Assembly (NCBI GenBank): GCA_030620515.1
Contig: JAUXEM010000003.1
Location: forward strand, 1 to 55,004
Source: Salinivirgaceae bacterium
Lineage (GTDB): Bacteria > Bacteroidota > Bacteroidia > Bacteroidales > SZUA-534
DNA: 55,004 bases
Direction of reading: 5' to 3'
Shown here: positions 19,409 to 28,400 of the stretch, one piece after another
Layout: every line of letters starts with the position of its first letter
How positions within the stretch are numbered: the first letter of the stretch is position 1
Program-made: the position numbers and the translations under genes
The notes under the pieces: generated by a model
Databases searched by the model: none
What the model was told of the DNA's origin: nothing
The model's input: only the letters and a program-made list of their open reading frames with translations

Positions 19409-20407
19409 ATGAGACAACTAGGAATTATATTTATTGTAGCTATAACAATTTTGGCTACTGGCTGTAATCAAGGAAAAGTAAAACGTTCATTATTACCTGG
19501 AGTTTCCGGAAATGCGGGCGAAGTGCTTGTAATTATGGACAAAGAGAAATGGAATGGTAGCCCTGGTGAATTAGTTAGGGATTTATTATTGCAAGATGTG
19601 CCTGGCTTACCGCAAAGTGAACCTTTATTTAATACTGTGAATATTAGCAACAGGGCATTTTCCGCGTTATTCCGCATTCATAGAAATATTGTAATAACAA
19701 AAATTTCATCCGAAATTGAAAAACCAGTGATTACTGTTGAGCGCGATAAATGGGCAGAACCACAAACGGTAATTTATATTATGGCACCTAGTCGTGAGAC
19801 ATTTTTAAATTTATTTAATCAGAATACTGATAAAGTTTTGGGCTTACTACTTAAAGCTGAGCGCGATAGATTAATGAATAATTACAAAAAATATGCTGAA
19901 AGGCCTGTAATTGAAAAGCTGAAAAGAAACACAGGTATTCACCTAACTATACCAAAAGGTTATACCTATGACCTAGACACAAATAATTTTATTTGGATAT
20001 CGCATGAAACGCCTCAAATAAGTCAAGGTCTTTTTGTTTACTCATACGAGTATAAAGACACATCTGACTTTAACCAGATTTCGCTCATTAATAAACGCAA
20101 TGAGTTTTTACAAAATTATGTTGCCGGTCCACGTAAAGGTTCGTACATGACAACCGAATTACAATATTTACCAACTTTCCGTTCCTACGAATGGAAAGGT
20201 CAGTATACAGCTGAATTACGAGGATTGTGGAAAGTAGAAGGAGACTATATGGGCGGTCCGTTTGTAAGCTTAAGCCGATTAGACAAAGTGAATAACCGTG
20301 TAGTTACTGTTGAAGGTTATGTTTACGCACCAAAATACGACAAGCGCAAATACATTAGACAAATGGAAGCAATATTATATTCCTTCGATTTTGAAAAAAA
20401 GAAATAG
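19409..20407 (+). CDS. DUF4837 family lipoprotein
   Basis: 332 residues. The N terminus has a lipoprotein signal with lipobox LATGC (Cys19). The following GNAGEVLVIMDKEKWNGSPGE and PLFNTVNISNRAF segments are hallmarks of the Bacteroidota DUF4837 family, a periplasmic-facing lipoprotein of unknown function. The length is normal for the family. It is transcribed alone and converges on the nitroreductase gene, with a structured repeat element between them. Confidence 0.8.
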   Translation: MRQLGIIFIVAITILATGCNQGKVKRSLLPGVSGNAGEVLVIMDKEKWNGSPGELVRDLLLQDVPGLPQSEPLFNTVNISNRAFSALFRIHRNIVITKISSEIEKPVITVERDKWAEPQTVIYIMAPSRETFLNLFNQNTDKVLGLLLKAERDRLMNNYKKYAERPVIEKLKRNTGIHLTIPKGYTYDLDTNNFIWISHETPQISQGLFVYSYEYKDTSDFNQISLINKRNEFLQNYVAGPRKGSYMTTELQYLPTFRSYEWKGQYTAELRGLWKVEGDYMGGPFVSLSRLDKVNNRVVTVEGYVYAPKYDKRKYIRQMEAILYSFDFEKKK

Positions 20408-20432
20408 AATCTATAATACTATGAAAAATAAT

Positions 20433-20563
20433 GTGTCCGAAAAGTCTAGTGAGAGAGTCTTTGCGAGGAGGTACGACGGAGCAATCGGTTGAATTATAGA
20501 ATGTAAGGATAGCCTCTCTAGCCTGAGGCTAGATCGCAGACTCAATACTCACTTTCTGGACAC
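20433..20563. repeat. 131-bp inverted-repeat element between convergent genes
   Basis: The ends GTGTCCGAAAAGT (20433-20445) and ACTTTCTGGACAC (20551-20563) pair imperfectly. Moving inward GTGAG/CTCAC, GAGTC/GACTC and GCGA/TCGC also pair in order, and TCTAGCCT-G-AGGCTAGA (20517-20533) forms a second hairpin. The left arm includes TTGCGAGGAGGTACGACG, typical of a short interspersed repeat seen in many Bacteroidota. It could act as a bidirectional terminator or be a miniature mobile element. Confidence 0.6.
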
Positions 20564-20604
20564 CCTCTTTTTTAATTCTGTATTCTTCATTCTATCTTCA
20601 TAAA

Positions 20605-21333
20605 CTAAATTTCCCTTACAACATCCTTATAAGCAAATCTTTTTTGTGGATACCAAACCCCATCATCTGCTGCTTTCCCAACCGAAATAATCATATTTAT
20701 TTCAGCTTTTCGAGGAAGCTTCAGGAATTTTTTTACTCTCTTCGAGTCAAATCCTTCTAAGGGGCAAGTGTCGTAACCCTCAGCCTTAACACTCAACATA
20801 AACGTTTGTGCTGCCAAGGCTACACTTTTATGTATAGTAACTTTTTTATTTATGCTTGTTACTTCACGTACAACGGGCTGTTTTAATCCTTTAAAAAATA
20901 CAAAGGTTTTTTTCAATAAGGATAAGACAAATAGAAAGTCGAAAGTATAAAATAAGGGCATTAGCTTTGTATAGTATAAAGTTCTCTTTTTTCTGCGAGA
21001 TTCTTTTTCAAAGCTATCTTTACTATTTATTAAATCGAGATTGAATTTAATAGACTGTTTGTATTTATCAGGGCGGACAACGAAAACCACTAATTCATTT
21101 GCTGTTTTTGCTGGCAGTTGGTCTAAGCAATAATAAGCAATTTTGCTTTTACTTTCTTCATTAGTAATTCGGTAAAACTCCCACAATTGCATGTTGCTGC
21201 TATTAGGCGATAATATTGCTCGCTCAATACTACGTTCAACAATGCTTTTATCGTAATTATGGCTTTTATCGTAAATACGAACCGATCGGCGTTCTTTTAC
21301 TATTTTATCAAAAATGGATGTCTCAGTATTCAT
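20605..21333 (-). CDS. Nitroreductase family protein
   Basis: 242 residues of the FMN-dependent nitroreductase fold. The start ERRSVRIYD is the phosphate-contacting segment of the family, PNSSNMQLWEF the conserved active-site loop, and AAQTFMLSVKAEGYDTCPLEG followed by KVGKAADDG the C-terminal FMN-contact region. It probably reduces nitro-compounds, quinones or similar substrates with NAD(P)H; the natural substrate cannot be read from sequence. A basic, hydrophobic insertion at about 115-150 is longer than in small nitroreductases. It is a single-gene unit; a near-match promoter (CATCTTTG) lies just upstream. Confidence 0.85.
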   Translation of the reverse strand: MNTETSIFDKIVKERRSVRIYDKSHNYDKSIVERSIERAILSPNSSNMQLWEFYRITNEESKSKIAYYCLDQLPAKTANELVVFVVRPDKYKQSIKFNLDLINSKDSFEKESRRKKRTLYYTKLMPLFYTFDFLFVLSLLKKTFVFFKGLKQPVVREVTSINKKVTIHKSVALAAQTFMLSVKAEGYDTCPLEGFDSKRVKKFLKLPRKAEINMIISVGKAADDGVWYPQKRFAYKDVVREI

Positions 21334-21587
21334 AAAATTATTTTTTGCCGTGCAAAGATGTGCAAAAATTTCATTACTAAATCAAATAGAACCACATTAT
21401 AAAAGTTTGATTTTAATTTCGCTAGTTGCAGTGTAACTATGCTGAAAATGAATATATTATATCGTTTTGTTATCACCTAAATAGTGAAAATGTACCGCAA
21501 CTTTATACCCTAGCTGCTAAATGTTATGTTTTTTACTTGCAGATATATAGTTTAATATTAGCATTTAAAGAATTCTAAATTATTTTC

Positions 21588-21595
21588 TAGCTTTG
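21588..21595 (+). promoter_or_regulatory. Promoter -7 element for the GT9 gene
   Basis: TAGCTTTG, a full TAnnTTTG match 27 bases before the start codon at 21623. Confidence 0.5.
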
Positions 21596-21622
21596 TACTA
21601 CTAAAATATTTAGAAAATAACT

Positions 21623-22603
21623 ATGGTAAAATTTTTAATTATAAGGTTCAGTTCAATTGGCGATATTGTTTTAACAACCCCCGTGGTTCGTGGTTTAAAG
21701 CAACAAGTAGAAGGAGCAGAAGTGCATTATTTAACAAAACCCCAGTTTGCTTCATTACTTACCGACAATCCATATATTGACAAGGTTCATACTTTAAGTA
21801 AAAATATAAATGATACCGTTAAAGATATTGTAAAAGAAGATTTTGATTATATTATAGACCTGCATCACAATTTGCGTACATCTTTAATTAAAAGAAAATT
21901 GCCAGTTGTTTCCTTCGCTTTCGACAAGCTTAATTTTAAAAAGTGGTTATTGGTTAATATTAAGATTAATAAAATGCCAAAAGTTCACATTGTAGAACGC
22001 TACATGGATACTCTAAAGGTTTTCGATGTAAAAGAAGATGGTAAAGGTCTTGACTTTTATATTCCGAAAATAGACAATATTATACCTGAACAAAAACACT
22101 CGGCGTTTAATGGTAAATATATGGTGGTTGTTCTTGGAGCCAACCATGCTACAAAGCAAATTCCGAAAGAAAAGTTGGTTGGCATAATTAATAACTCTGG
22201 GATACCTGTTTGTTTAGTTGGTGGTAAAGATGTTGAGCTTGTTTCGCAAGAAATTGAGGAGCAATTAAAAGTTCCTTTTTTAAATACTGTTGGTAAGATA
22301 AACCTTAATCAATCGGCATCGTTTATTCAGCAAAGTTCCATTGTATTAACGCCCGATACTGGAATGATGCATATTGCTTCGGCTTTTCAGAAAGACATTA
22401 TATCGCTTTGGGGAAATACTGTTCCCGATTTTGGAATGTTTCCGTACAAAGCAGGCGAACAATCTAAAATTTTTGAGGTTAACAATTTACGCTGTAGACC
22501 CTGCTCAAAAATTGGTTTTATAAAATGTCCTAAAAAGCATTTTAAATGCATGAATGACATTAATAATGATCAAATTATAAAACATATACAATCACTTATT
22601 TAA
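21623..22603 (+). CDS. Glycosyltransferase family 9 (heptosyltransferase-like)
   Basis: 326 residues. The N-terminal RFSSIGDIVLTTPVVRGLK is the signature of ADP-heptose:LPS heptosyltransferases. The C-terminal half has the nucleotide-sugar site LTPDTGMMHIASAF, and a Cys-containing tail (CRPCSKIGFIKCPKKHFKCM) that is common in family 9 members. It probably adds a sugar to the lipopolysaccharide or lipooligosaccharide inner core at the inner membrane. It is not surrounded by other LPS genes here, and the sugar cannot be told from sequence. It has its own promoter. Confidence 0.85.
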   Translation: MVKFLIIRFSSIGDIVLTTPVVRGLKQQVEGAEVHYLTKPQFASLLTDNPYIDKVHTLSKNINDTVKDIVKEDFDYIIDLHHNLRTSLIKRKLPVVSFAFDKLNFKKWLLVNIKINKMPKVHIVERYMDTLKVFDVKEDGKGLDFYIPKIDNIIPEQKHSAFNGKYMVVVLGANHATKQIPKEKLVGIINNSGIPVCLVGGKDVELVSQEIEEQLKVPFLNTVGKINLNQSASFIQQSSIVLTPDTGMMHIASAFQKDIISLWGNTVPDFGMFPYKAGEQSKIFEVNNLRCRPCSKIGFIKCPKKHFKCMNDINNDQIIKHIQSLI

Positions 22604-22747
22604 ACAGTAGAAATATTAAAATATATGGAACAAGGGATTTTACTAGAGGCAAATTAGAATATAGAATACAGAAAGTAGGCAGTAAGAAGCGATTTCAATT
22701 ATAAACAATAACAATTCATTCATTAGTGTGGTTTTAAATAGAATACT

Positions 22748-22777
22748 AATCTGTGTTAATCTGAGTTATCTGTGGTG
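22748..22777. repeat. Short decamer tandem repeat
   Basis: Three consecutive 10-base units AATCTGTGTT, AATCTGAGTT and ATCTGTGGTG in the spacer before the U32 gene. Repeats of this kind are scattered between genes in several Bacteroidota; the function is unknown. Confidence 0.55.
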
Positions 22778-22838
22778 AAATTAAATGATAAGATTGAATT
22801 AGAAAGCAATTTAAGCTTTTGTGAATAAAAATTAAAGA

Positions 22839-24119
22839 ATGGATACCATTTACGGAAAAAACATACAACGCACCGATATTGAAATAATGGCTCCAGTTGG
22901 GTCATATGAATCACTAATGGCAGCTATACAAGCAGGCGCTAACTCTGTTTATTTTGGCATTGAGCAATTAAACATGCGTGCCCGTTCATCTAATAATTTT
23001 ACTGCTGACGATTTGGCTAAGATTGTTGGTATTTGCGAAGAGAATAATGTGAAATCTTACCTAACTGTAAATACCATTATTTACGACCACGAAATGCTTT
23101 TGCTGAAAAAGGTAATTGATGCTGCAGCTGAACATAAAGTTACTGCAGTTATTGCTGCCGACATGGCTGTGTTGCAGTATGCTTACGAAAAAGGCGTGGA
23201 AATACACGCATCAACACAATTAAATATTAGCAATTTTCAAGCTGTTAAATTTTTCTCCCAATTTTGTGATGTAGTAGTTACTGCTCGTGAATTAAATCTT
23301 AACCAAGTTGCTGCAATAACCGAGCAAATAGTTAATGAAGATATTCGTGGGCCAAAAGGGGAATTAATGCGTATTGAGATTTTTGCTCATGGTGCACTAT
23401 GCATGGCTGTTTCGGGAAAATGCTATCTTAGTTTACACGAGAATAATACTTCAGCAAACCGTGGTGCCTGTTACCAAACTTGTCGTAAAGCTTACGATGT
23501 TACAGAGAAAGACACAGGTAATCAACTCCATATAGACAATCAGTATATAATGTCACCCAAAGATTTATGTACTATTCCATTTTTAGATAGAATAATTTTA
23601 GCTGGGGTTGGTGTGCTTAAAATTGAAGGGCGTGCAAGGGGAGCTGAATATGTTAAAACTGTGGTTGCAACGTATAACGAAGCTCTTGACGCAATTTTTG
23701 AAGGAACATTTTCTTCAGAAAAAATAAAAGTGTGGGAAGATAAATTACGAACCGTATTTAATCGAGGCTTTTGGGATGGTTATTATTTGGGGCGTAAACT
23801 TGGTGAGTGGAGCGAGGTTTATGGTTCACGAGCTACAAAACGGAAGCAATATATTGGTAAATGCACCAACTATTTTAGTAAGCTTAATGTAGTAGAAATT
23901 TCCATGGCAAGTGGAGTAGTAATTGTTGGCGACGATATAATTTTTGTTGGCGAAACAACAGGAGTTGTGGAAATGAAAGTTGTAGAATTAAGGGTTGATT
24001 TGAAGTCTGTTGAAAAATCAGAAAAAGGTGAAAAATGTTCTCTTATTGTGAGCGAGCTTGTTAGGCGTGGTGATAAAGTTTACAAACTGGTTGATGCTGC
24101 TCCTGATTTAATGCAATAA
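22839..24119 (+). CDS. Peptidase U32 family protein (probable tRNA hydroxylation protein)
   Basis: 426 residues. The N-terminal EIMAPVGSYESLMAAIQAGANSVYFG is the TIM-barrel start shared by U32 proteins, and the family signature is seen as EIFAHGALCMAVSGKCYLS near residue 180. It also has GACYQTC, which together provide the cysteines that bind an iron-sulfur cluster in TrhP/UbiU-type members. Despite the name most U32 proteins are not proven proteases; close relatives act in tRNA U34 hydroxylation. The exact role here is inferred. It is followed 94 bases later by a cysteine-rich DUF3795 gene. Confidence 0.8.
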   Translation: MDTIYGKNIQRTDIEIMAPVGSYESLMAAIQAGANSVYFGIEQLNMRARSSNNFTADDLAKIVGICEENNVKSYLTVNTIIYDHEMLLLKKVIDAAAEHKVTAVIAADMAVLQYAYEKGVEIHASTQLNISNFQAVKFFSQFCDVVVTARELNLNQVAAITEQIVNEDIRGPKGELMRIEIFAHGALCMAVSGKCYLSLHENNTSANRGACYQTCRKAYDVTEKDTGNQLHIDNQYIMSPKDLCTIPFLDRIILAGVGVLKIEGRARGAEYVKTVVATYNEALDAIFEGTFSSEKIKVWEDKLRTVFNRGFWDGYYLGRKLGEWSEVYGSRATKRKQYIGKCTNYFSKLNVVEISMASGVVIVGDDIIFVGETTGVVEMKVVELRVDLKSVEKSEKGEKCSLIVSELVRRGDKVYKLVDAAPDLMQ

Positions 24120-24213
24120 GAGAATATATGATTAAGAACCAAGAATTCAGAAAGTTGCAACTAGCTTGCTTATTTATTAGTGCATTCGTCGCAATTTTTT
24201 AATAATGTAATTA

Positions 24214-24666
24214 TTGACCTACAACCAAATAAAAACCCGTCTTGCTCCTTGTGTATTGCACTGTGAAAAATGTTTTGCTTTTGCCAATGGAGACATTGCC
24301 AACCAAAGCGGGTATTTAAAATATTTATTAGGAAATTTTGACAACTATGCCGAACGTTTTGTTGACTTGTTAGATAATGCTGTATTTAGTAATTATCCTC
24401 AGTTTAAAGTAATGCTAAATTCTTTTTCTGAATCCGAGTGCAAAGGATGCAGAGAGGAAAGTTGCAAATTATTTAAAAGCTGTAAGGTTCGAAAATGTCA
24501 TGAGAAAAAGAACGTTGATTACTGTTTTCAATGTTTTGAGTTTCCTTGTTCTAATACAGGTTTCGACGAGAATCTATATAAGCGATCGGTAGATATTAAT
24601 TTTAAAATGAAAGAAATAGGAGTAAAGGTTTATTATAATCAGATTAAATATTTGCCAAGATATTAA
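24214..24666 (+). CDS. DUF3795 cysteine-rich protein
   Basis: 150 residues beginning at a TTG codon; no in-frame ATG precedes the conserved part. It has the DUF3795 pattern: LAPCVLHCEKC near the start, then ECKGCREESC, SCKVRKCHEKKNVDYCFQCFEFPC. The twelve or so cysteines probably bind metal, zinc or an iron-sulfur cluster. The family function is unknown. It lies downstream of the U32 gene on the same strand, and a functional link is possible but not shown. Confidence 0.75.
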   Translation: MTYNQIKTRLAPCVLHCEKCFAFANGDIANQSGYLKYLLGNFDNYAERFVDLLDNAVFSNYPQFKVMLNSFSESECKGCREESCKLFKSCKVRKCHEKKNVDYCFQCFEFPCSNTGFDENLYKRSVDINFKMKEIGVKVYYNQIKYLPRY

Positions 24667-25039
24667 TAAGTTTTATACAAAATCATTTGATGATGAATAC
24701 TGATAACAAAGTGTGAATGTATCAAATAATTATGTCTTATTACTTTCTACCTGCCGACAAGGCAAGCTGTTATCTTTTTGCATATTGCTACTCATACCTT
24801 TAATACTATAAACATTGGCTGTTAGAGTATTTATTGCCGATACACAAGAGTTATTTTGTAAATAAATGACTAACTAGCCTATTCTAAACAACTATAAGTC
24901 TATATTTGCGCCCGTTAAAAAAAAGGAGCTTATGTAAGATGTATATTTCATTTTACATCTATAATATAATCAGAAAGATACTAGTTATACGAAACCTTAG
25001 AGCAATCGAGGCTATCTGTGTGACGCAAATAAAAAAATT
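24667..25039. other. Spacer with interspersed repeat, promoter and leader hairpin before the SulP gene
   Basis: It contains one copy of the CTGCC..AAGGCA repeat at 24751-24767, a perfect TATATTTG promoter element at 24901-24908, and a leader of about 125 bases with a 7-bp hairpin (AGATGTA 24937-24943, TACATCT 24954-24960, loop of ten). No gene was seen. Confidence 0.6.
24901..24908 (+). promoter_or_regulatory. Promoter -7 element for the SulP transporter
   Basis: TATATTTG, a perfect consensus match 132 bases before the start codon. The implied leader is long for this genome and contains a hairpin, so regulation at the RNA level is possible. Confidence 0.55.
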
Positions 25040-26653
25040 ATGAAGCGATTATTAAGAAACTTTACTAACAATCCTAAAAACGATATTTTGTCAGGTTTTA
25101 CCGTTGCCCTTGCATTAGTACCAGAGGCAGTTGCTTTTGCCTTTGTTGCTGGTATTGACCCATTGGTCGGTTTATACGGTGCATTTATGATGGGTATTGT
25201 TACTTCGCTTTTTGGTGGACGACCGGGTATGATTTCAGGAGCTACTGGAGCAATGGCTGTGGTAATGGTTCATATGATTCAAAAAGGAAATGCGGTAGGA
25301 ATGACTTTGGAAAACCCAGTTGAAAACTTAGGACTTCATTGGTTATTTATTACATTAATTATAGTTGGAGTTATTCAAGGTTTGGCAGGTGTATTTAAAC
25401 TAGGGAAATATGTTCGCCTTATTCCACATCCTGTAATGATGGGTTTTGTTAATGGTTTAGCTATTGTAATATTTGTTTCGCAGCTTGGTATGTTTAAAGA
25501 GCGTGTTGGCGATTCCATGGAATGGTTGCAAGGTTTTAGTTTATATATAATGATTGGCTTAGTCGCCTTAACAATGGCAATAATGTTTATTTTGCCGAAA
25601 ATTACAAAAAAAGTACCTGCAGCTCTTATTGCTATTGTTGTTGTTGCTGCTATTACAATATTTAGTGGCTTCGATGTCAGTACTGTAGGTTCATTTATTA
25701 GAAGTGGTGGTGGAGTAGGACTAGGAGGTGGGTTGCCGACTTTTCAAACTCAAATATTTGGATTATTACCAACCATAAATGGTCATTGGGGTTTAATATT
25801 ATCTACAGCAGTTTTACTTGCAGCGGTGGGGCTTATTGAATCGTTAATGACTCTGAATTTAATTGACGAGTACACCGAAACACGTGGTAGTGGAAACCGT
25901 GAGTGTGTGGCTCAGGGTACTGCAAATATTCTAAACGGATTTTTTGGCGGAATGGGTGGTTGTGCCATGATAGGACAATCTATTATTAATGTTAACTCAG
26001 GTGGGCGTGGTCGTTTGTCAGGAGCTGTTGCTGCTTTAGCTTTACTGGCTTTTATATTATTTGCAGCACCACTTATAGAGCAAATTCCTATTGCTGCTTT
26101 GGTTGGTGTAATGTTTATGGTTGTTATAGGAACCTTTGCTTGGAGTAGTTTTCGCATCATTAATAAAATTCCAATTTCCGATGCTTTTGTGCTAATTATT
26201 GTTTCGGCTATTACTGTTTGGCAAGATCTTGCTATTGCTGTAATTGCTGGTGTTATAGTATCTGCTTTAGTTTTTGCATGGAAAAGTGCTACACTTATTC
26301 GTATGAAAGTTAGACAAAAAGAAGATGGTACTAAAGTGTATGAAATGTGGGGTCCATTATTTTTTGGTTCAGCACTGGGCTTTACTAATAGGTTCGATGT
26401 AAGTACAGACCCACAAAATGTTGAGATTGATTTTATTGAATCGAAAGTAAACGACCATTCAGGAATTGAGGCAGTAAGCAATATTGCCGATAAGTATTTA
26501 GCTGCCGGAAAAATACTAAAGTTAATGCATTTAAGTTCAGAATGTAAAACACTTTTACTTAAAGCTAATCCTAAATTACATACCGTTATTGAAACATCGG
26601 TTGACGACCCACGGTATTATGTGGTTACCAACTCGGTAGATAAGGAAGTTTAA
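25040..26653 (+). CDS. SulP family inorganic anion transporter
   Basis: 537 residues. About ten to twelve hydrophobic segments fill residues 10-400. The N-terminal stretch SGFTVALALVPEAVAFAFVAGIDPLVGLYGAF is the SulP signature, and residues about 425-530 form a short STAS domain (NVEIDFIESKVNDHSGIEAVSNIADKY). Members carry sulfate, bicarbonate or other anions across the inner membrane, often with Na+ or H+. No carbonic anhydrase or sulfur-assimilation gene is adjacent, so the ion cannot be deduced. Confidence 0.9.
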   Translation: MKRLLRNFTNNPKNDILSGFTVALALVPEAVAFAFVAGIDPLVGLYGAFMMGIVTSLFGGRPGMISGATGAMAVVMVHMIQKGNAVGMTLENPVENLGLHWLFITLIIVGVIQGLAGVFKLGKYVRLIPHPVMMGFVNGLAIVIFVSQLGMFKERVGDSMEWLQGFSLYIMIGLVALTMAIMFILPKITKKVPAALIAIVVVAAITIFSGFDVSTVGSFIRSGGGVGLGGGLPTFQTQIFGLLPTINGHWGLILSTAVLLAAVGLIESLMTLNLIDEYTETRGSGNRECVAQGTANILNGFFGGMGGCAMIGQSIINVNSGGRGRLSGAVAALALLAFILFAAPLIEQIPIAALVGVMFMVVIGTFAWSSFRIINKIPISDAFVLIIVSAITVWQDLAIAVIAGVIVSALVFAWKSATLIRMKVRQKEDGTKVYEMWGPLFFGSALGFTNRFDVSTDPQNVEIDFIESKVNDHSGIEAVSNIADKYLAAGKILKLMHLSSECKTLLLKANPKLHTVIETSVDDPRYYVVTNSVDKEV

Positions 26654-26897
26654 TTCAAAAAGGAATGAACCCACCCTCTTTGCCGTGGGCAAACCTACTT
26701 ATTCAGGTTTACCTTTAGGCTGGTAATGTATTTTGCTTTTAATATTTATTCGTGCATTTGCGGCAATTATTTTTTCTACAACTAAAACTGAGATACCATT
26801 GATACTAACCATACTGATTGATGTTGCTATTGTTTTCTTCTTTTTTTACATTCTTAATTCTGTATTCTAATTTCTAGTTTCTTTCTTCGGAATAAAA

Positions 26898-26905
26898 TAT
26901 CTTTG
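26898..26905 (+). promoter_or_regulatory. Promoter -7 element for rluF, almost abutting the start codon
   Basis: TATCTTTG ends only four bases before the ATG at 26910. Transcription would begin at or beside the start codon, so the mRNA would be leaderless or nearly so. Confidence 0.5.
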
Positions 26906-26909
26906 CAAC

Positions 26910-27656
26910 ATGGAAGAACCTCAATCTACACGGATAAATAAATACCTTAGCGAAGTTGGCTTTTGCTCGCGCCGAGCAGCCGATAAACTTATTGAGCAAG
27001 GCAAAGTAACCATTAACGGAAAGGTTCCTGAAATGGGAACCAAAATTGTGGAAGGCGATGTGATTTATGTAAATGGCAAACTAATTTCCGATCCTAAAAA
27101 CAAAGCTGTTTATATTGCTTTTAATAAACCTGTTGGTGTTGTTTGTACCACCGATGGGCGGGTTGAGAAAAATAATATTATCGATTTTATTGGTTACCCG
27201 AAACGTATTTTCCCAATAGGTAGATTAGATAAGCCAAGCGAGGGTTTAATTTTCTTGACCAACGATGGCGATATAGTAAACAAAATACTTCGAGCTCGCA
27301 ATCACCACGAAAAGGAATATCTAGTTAAAGTAGATATACCAATTACAAAAGAATTTATTACAAAAATGGGCAATGGTGTTCCTATTTTAGATACAATTAC
27401 GCGAAAATGCCACGTAGAACAAATTGACCGATTTCAATTTAAAATTATTCTTACTCAAGGCTTGAATCGCCAAATTAGGCGTATGTGCGAATATCTAGAT
27501 TATAATGTAATGGCTTTAAAACGAGTACGCATTATGAATGTTACCCTAGACACTCCTGTAGGTAAGTGGCGCGATTTAACAAATAAAGAAGTTAATGAAA
27601 TAAGAAATATGGTTTCTGATTCTTCAAAAATATTCGATGAATTGGAGAGTGAATAG
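26910..27656 (+). CDS. rluF: 23S rRNA pseudouridine synthase RluF
   Basis: 248 residues. An S4 RNA-binding domain (residues about 6-60, [20 protein letters not shown]) is followed by the RsuA-family catalytic domain. The catalytic Asp is in [18 protein letters not shown]. The segments [29 protein letters not shown] and [13 protein letters not shown] match RluF closely, which modifies U2604 (and U2605) of 23S rRNA in E. coli. It begins a two-gene unit with the DUF3859 gene two bases downstream. Confidence 0.85.
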   Translation: MEEPQSTRINKYLSEVGFCSRRAADKLIEQGKVTINGKVPEMGTKIVEGDVIYVNGKLISDPKNKAVYIAFNKPVGVVCTTDGRVEKNNIIDFIGYPKRIFPIGRLDKPSEGLIFLTNDGDIVNKILRARNHHEKEYLVKVDIPITKEFITKMGNGVPILDTITRKCHVEQIDRFQFKIILTQGLNRQIRRMCEYLDYNVMALKRVRIMNVTLDTPVGKWRDLTNKEVNEIRNMVSDSSKIFDELESE

Positions 27657-27658
27657 TT

Positions 27659-28051
27659 ATGCCACGTCGAATACCTAAAATAACGATAGCCAACTTTGGC
27701 AAATATACCACTTGGGATAGAACAAGTAATAAATTACCAAAATTATTAAAATATACTACAACAGTTGAAGCTGTTGTTGGTAACGAGTTTGGAATAATTA
27801 TAGATGTTGACAATTATAAAGGTAAGGTTTTAGAGTTCATTATTAAGCATCCTCCAATTTTAAACACCAAAGGCAACTTAATGCCCCAATTTAAAGGCGA
27901 GCTTTTTGTTCATTCAAACCACACACAGTTTTTTGTTGGTGATGGTATTTGGCTGCCAATTAACGATAAAGTTGGAGAGTGGGAAGTAATTATTCTTTAT
28001 GAGGGCAAAAAGCATGTTTCCAAAAAATTTCAGATAGTACTACCAGAATAA
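27659..28051 (+). CDS. DUF3859 domain protein
   Basis: 130 residues without a signal peptide. The start ITIANFGKYTTWDR, the middle GNEFGIIID, and the end GEWEVIILYEGKKHVSKKF fit the small all-beta DUF3859 family. Function is unknown. Its ATG lies two bases after the rluF stop, so it is co-expressed with that rRNA-modifying enzyme. Confidence 0.65.
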   Translation: MPRRIPKITIANFGKYTTWDRTSNKLPKLLKYTTTVEAVVGNEFGIIIDVDNYKGKVLEFIIKHPPILNTKGNLMPQFKGELFVHSNHTQFFVGDGIWLPINDKVGEWEVIILYEGKKHVSKKFQIVLPE

Positions 28052-28280
28052 GTGTTATAATATTTGCTGTGCTTCTTTGGAGAGCTGTTCGTTGTGAGAA
28101 AACGACAAAGCAGTGTATTATATTTACCATATTGAATTTTAAATCTATAGAAAGTCATTTCAAAATGTAGTAAATTAGTTAAGAATTACTTCACTTTGTT
28201 CGTAATGACTCTGAGCACATTTTGTCATTGCAATAACAATCAGCAATAGACCCTTTCCATGCATGTTGCACTGCGTGGCG

Positions 28281-28309
28281 GAATAGCTTGTCCCGTATTA
28301 TCGGGAACG
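28281..28309. repeat. Interspersed hairpin repeat, copy 1
   Basis: The 28-base unit AATAGCTTGTCCCGTATT-N-TCGGGAACG is shared with 46972-46999 with one difference. TCCCG and CGGGA form a short stem. Confidence 0.7.
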
Positions 28310-28386
28310 TGGCAGTCTCTTGCCACCAATCTAAATGATTGAAAAATGGTTTTGAAAATAATAGAGCTGACAAAGTAAATTAAAAT

Positions 28387-28394
28387 TACCTTTG
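28387..28394 (+). promoter_or_regulatory. Promoter -7 element for the flavoprotein gene
   Basis: TACCTTTG ends six bases before the ATG at 28401. This rules out the upstream TTG at 28392 as a start and implies a leaderless or near-leaderless mRNA. Confidence 0.55.
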
Positions 28395-28400
28395 CACCTT

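Larger units (their letters stand above)
28052..28400. other. Spacer made largely of interspersed repeats
   Basis: It contains TTACTTCACTTTGTTCGTAA at about 28186-28205 and the hairpin repeat GAATAGCTTGTCCCG..CGGGAACG at 28281-28309, both of the kind scattered through Bacteroidota spacers. It ends with the promoter of the flavoprotein gene. No gene was seen. Confidence 0.6.

Noticed and set aside
22823..22831. A perfect DnaA box (TTATTCACA on the minus strand) before the U32 gene
   Set aside because: A single isolated match is expected by chance in this composition.
25912..26481. A 189-codon minus-strand open frame inside the SulP gene
   Set aside because: It is low-complexity and lies wholly opposite a well-conserved transporter gene in the same codon register; a by-product of the coding strand's composition.
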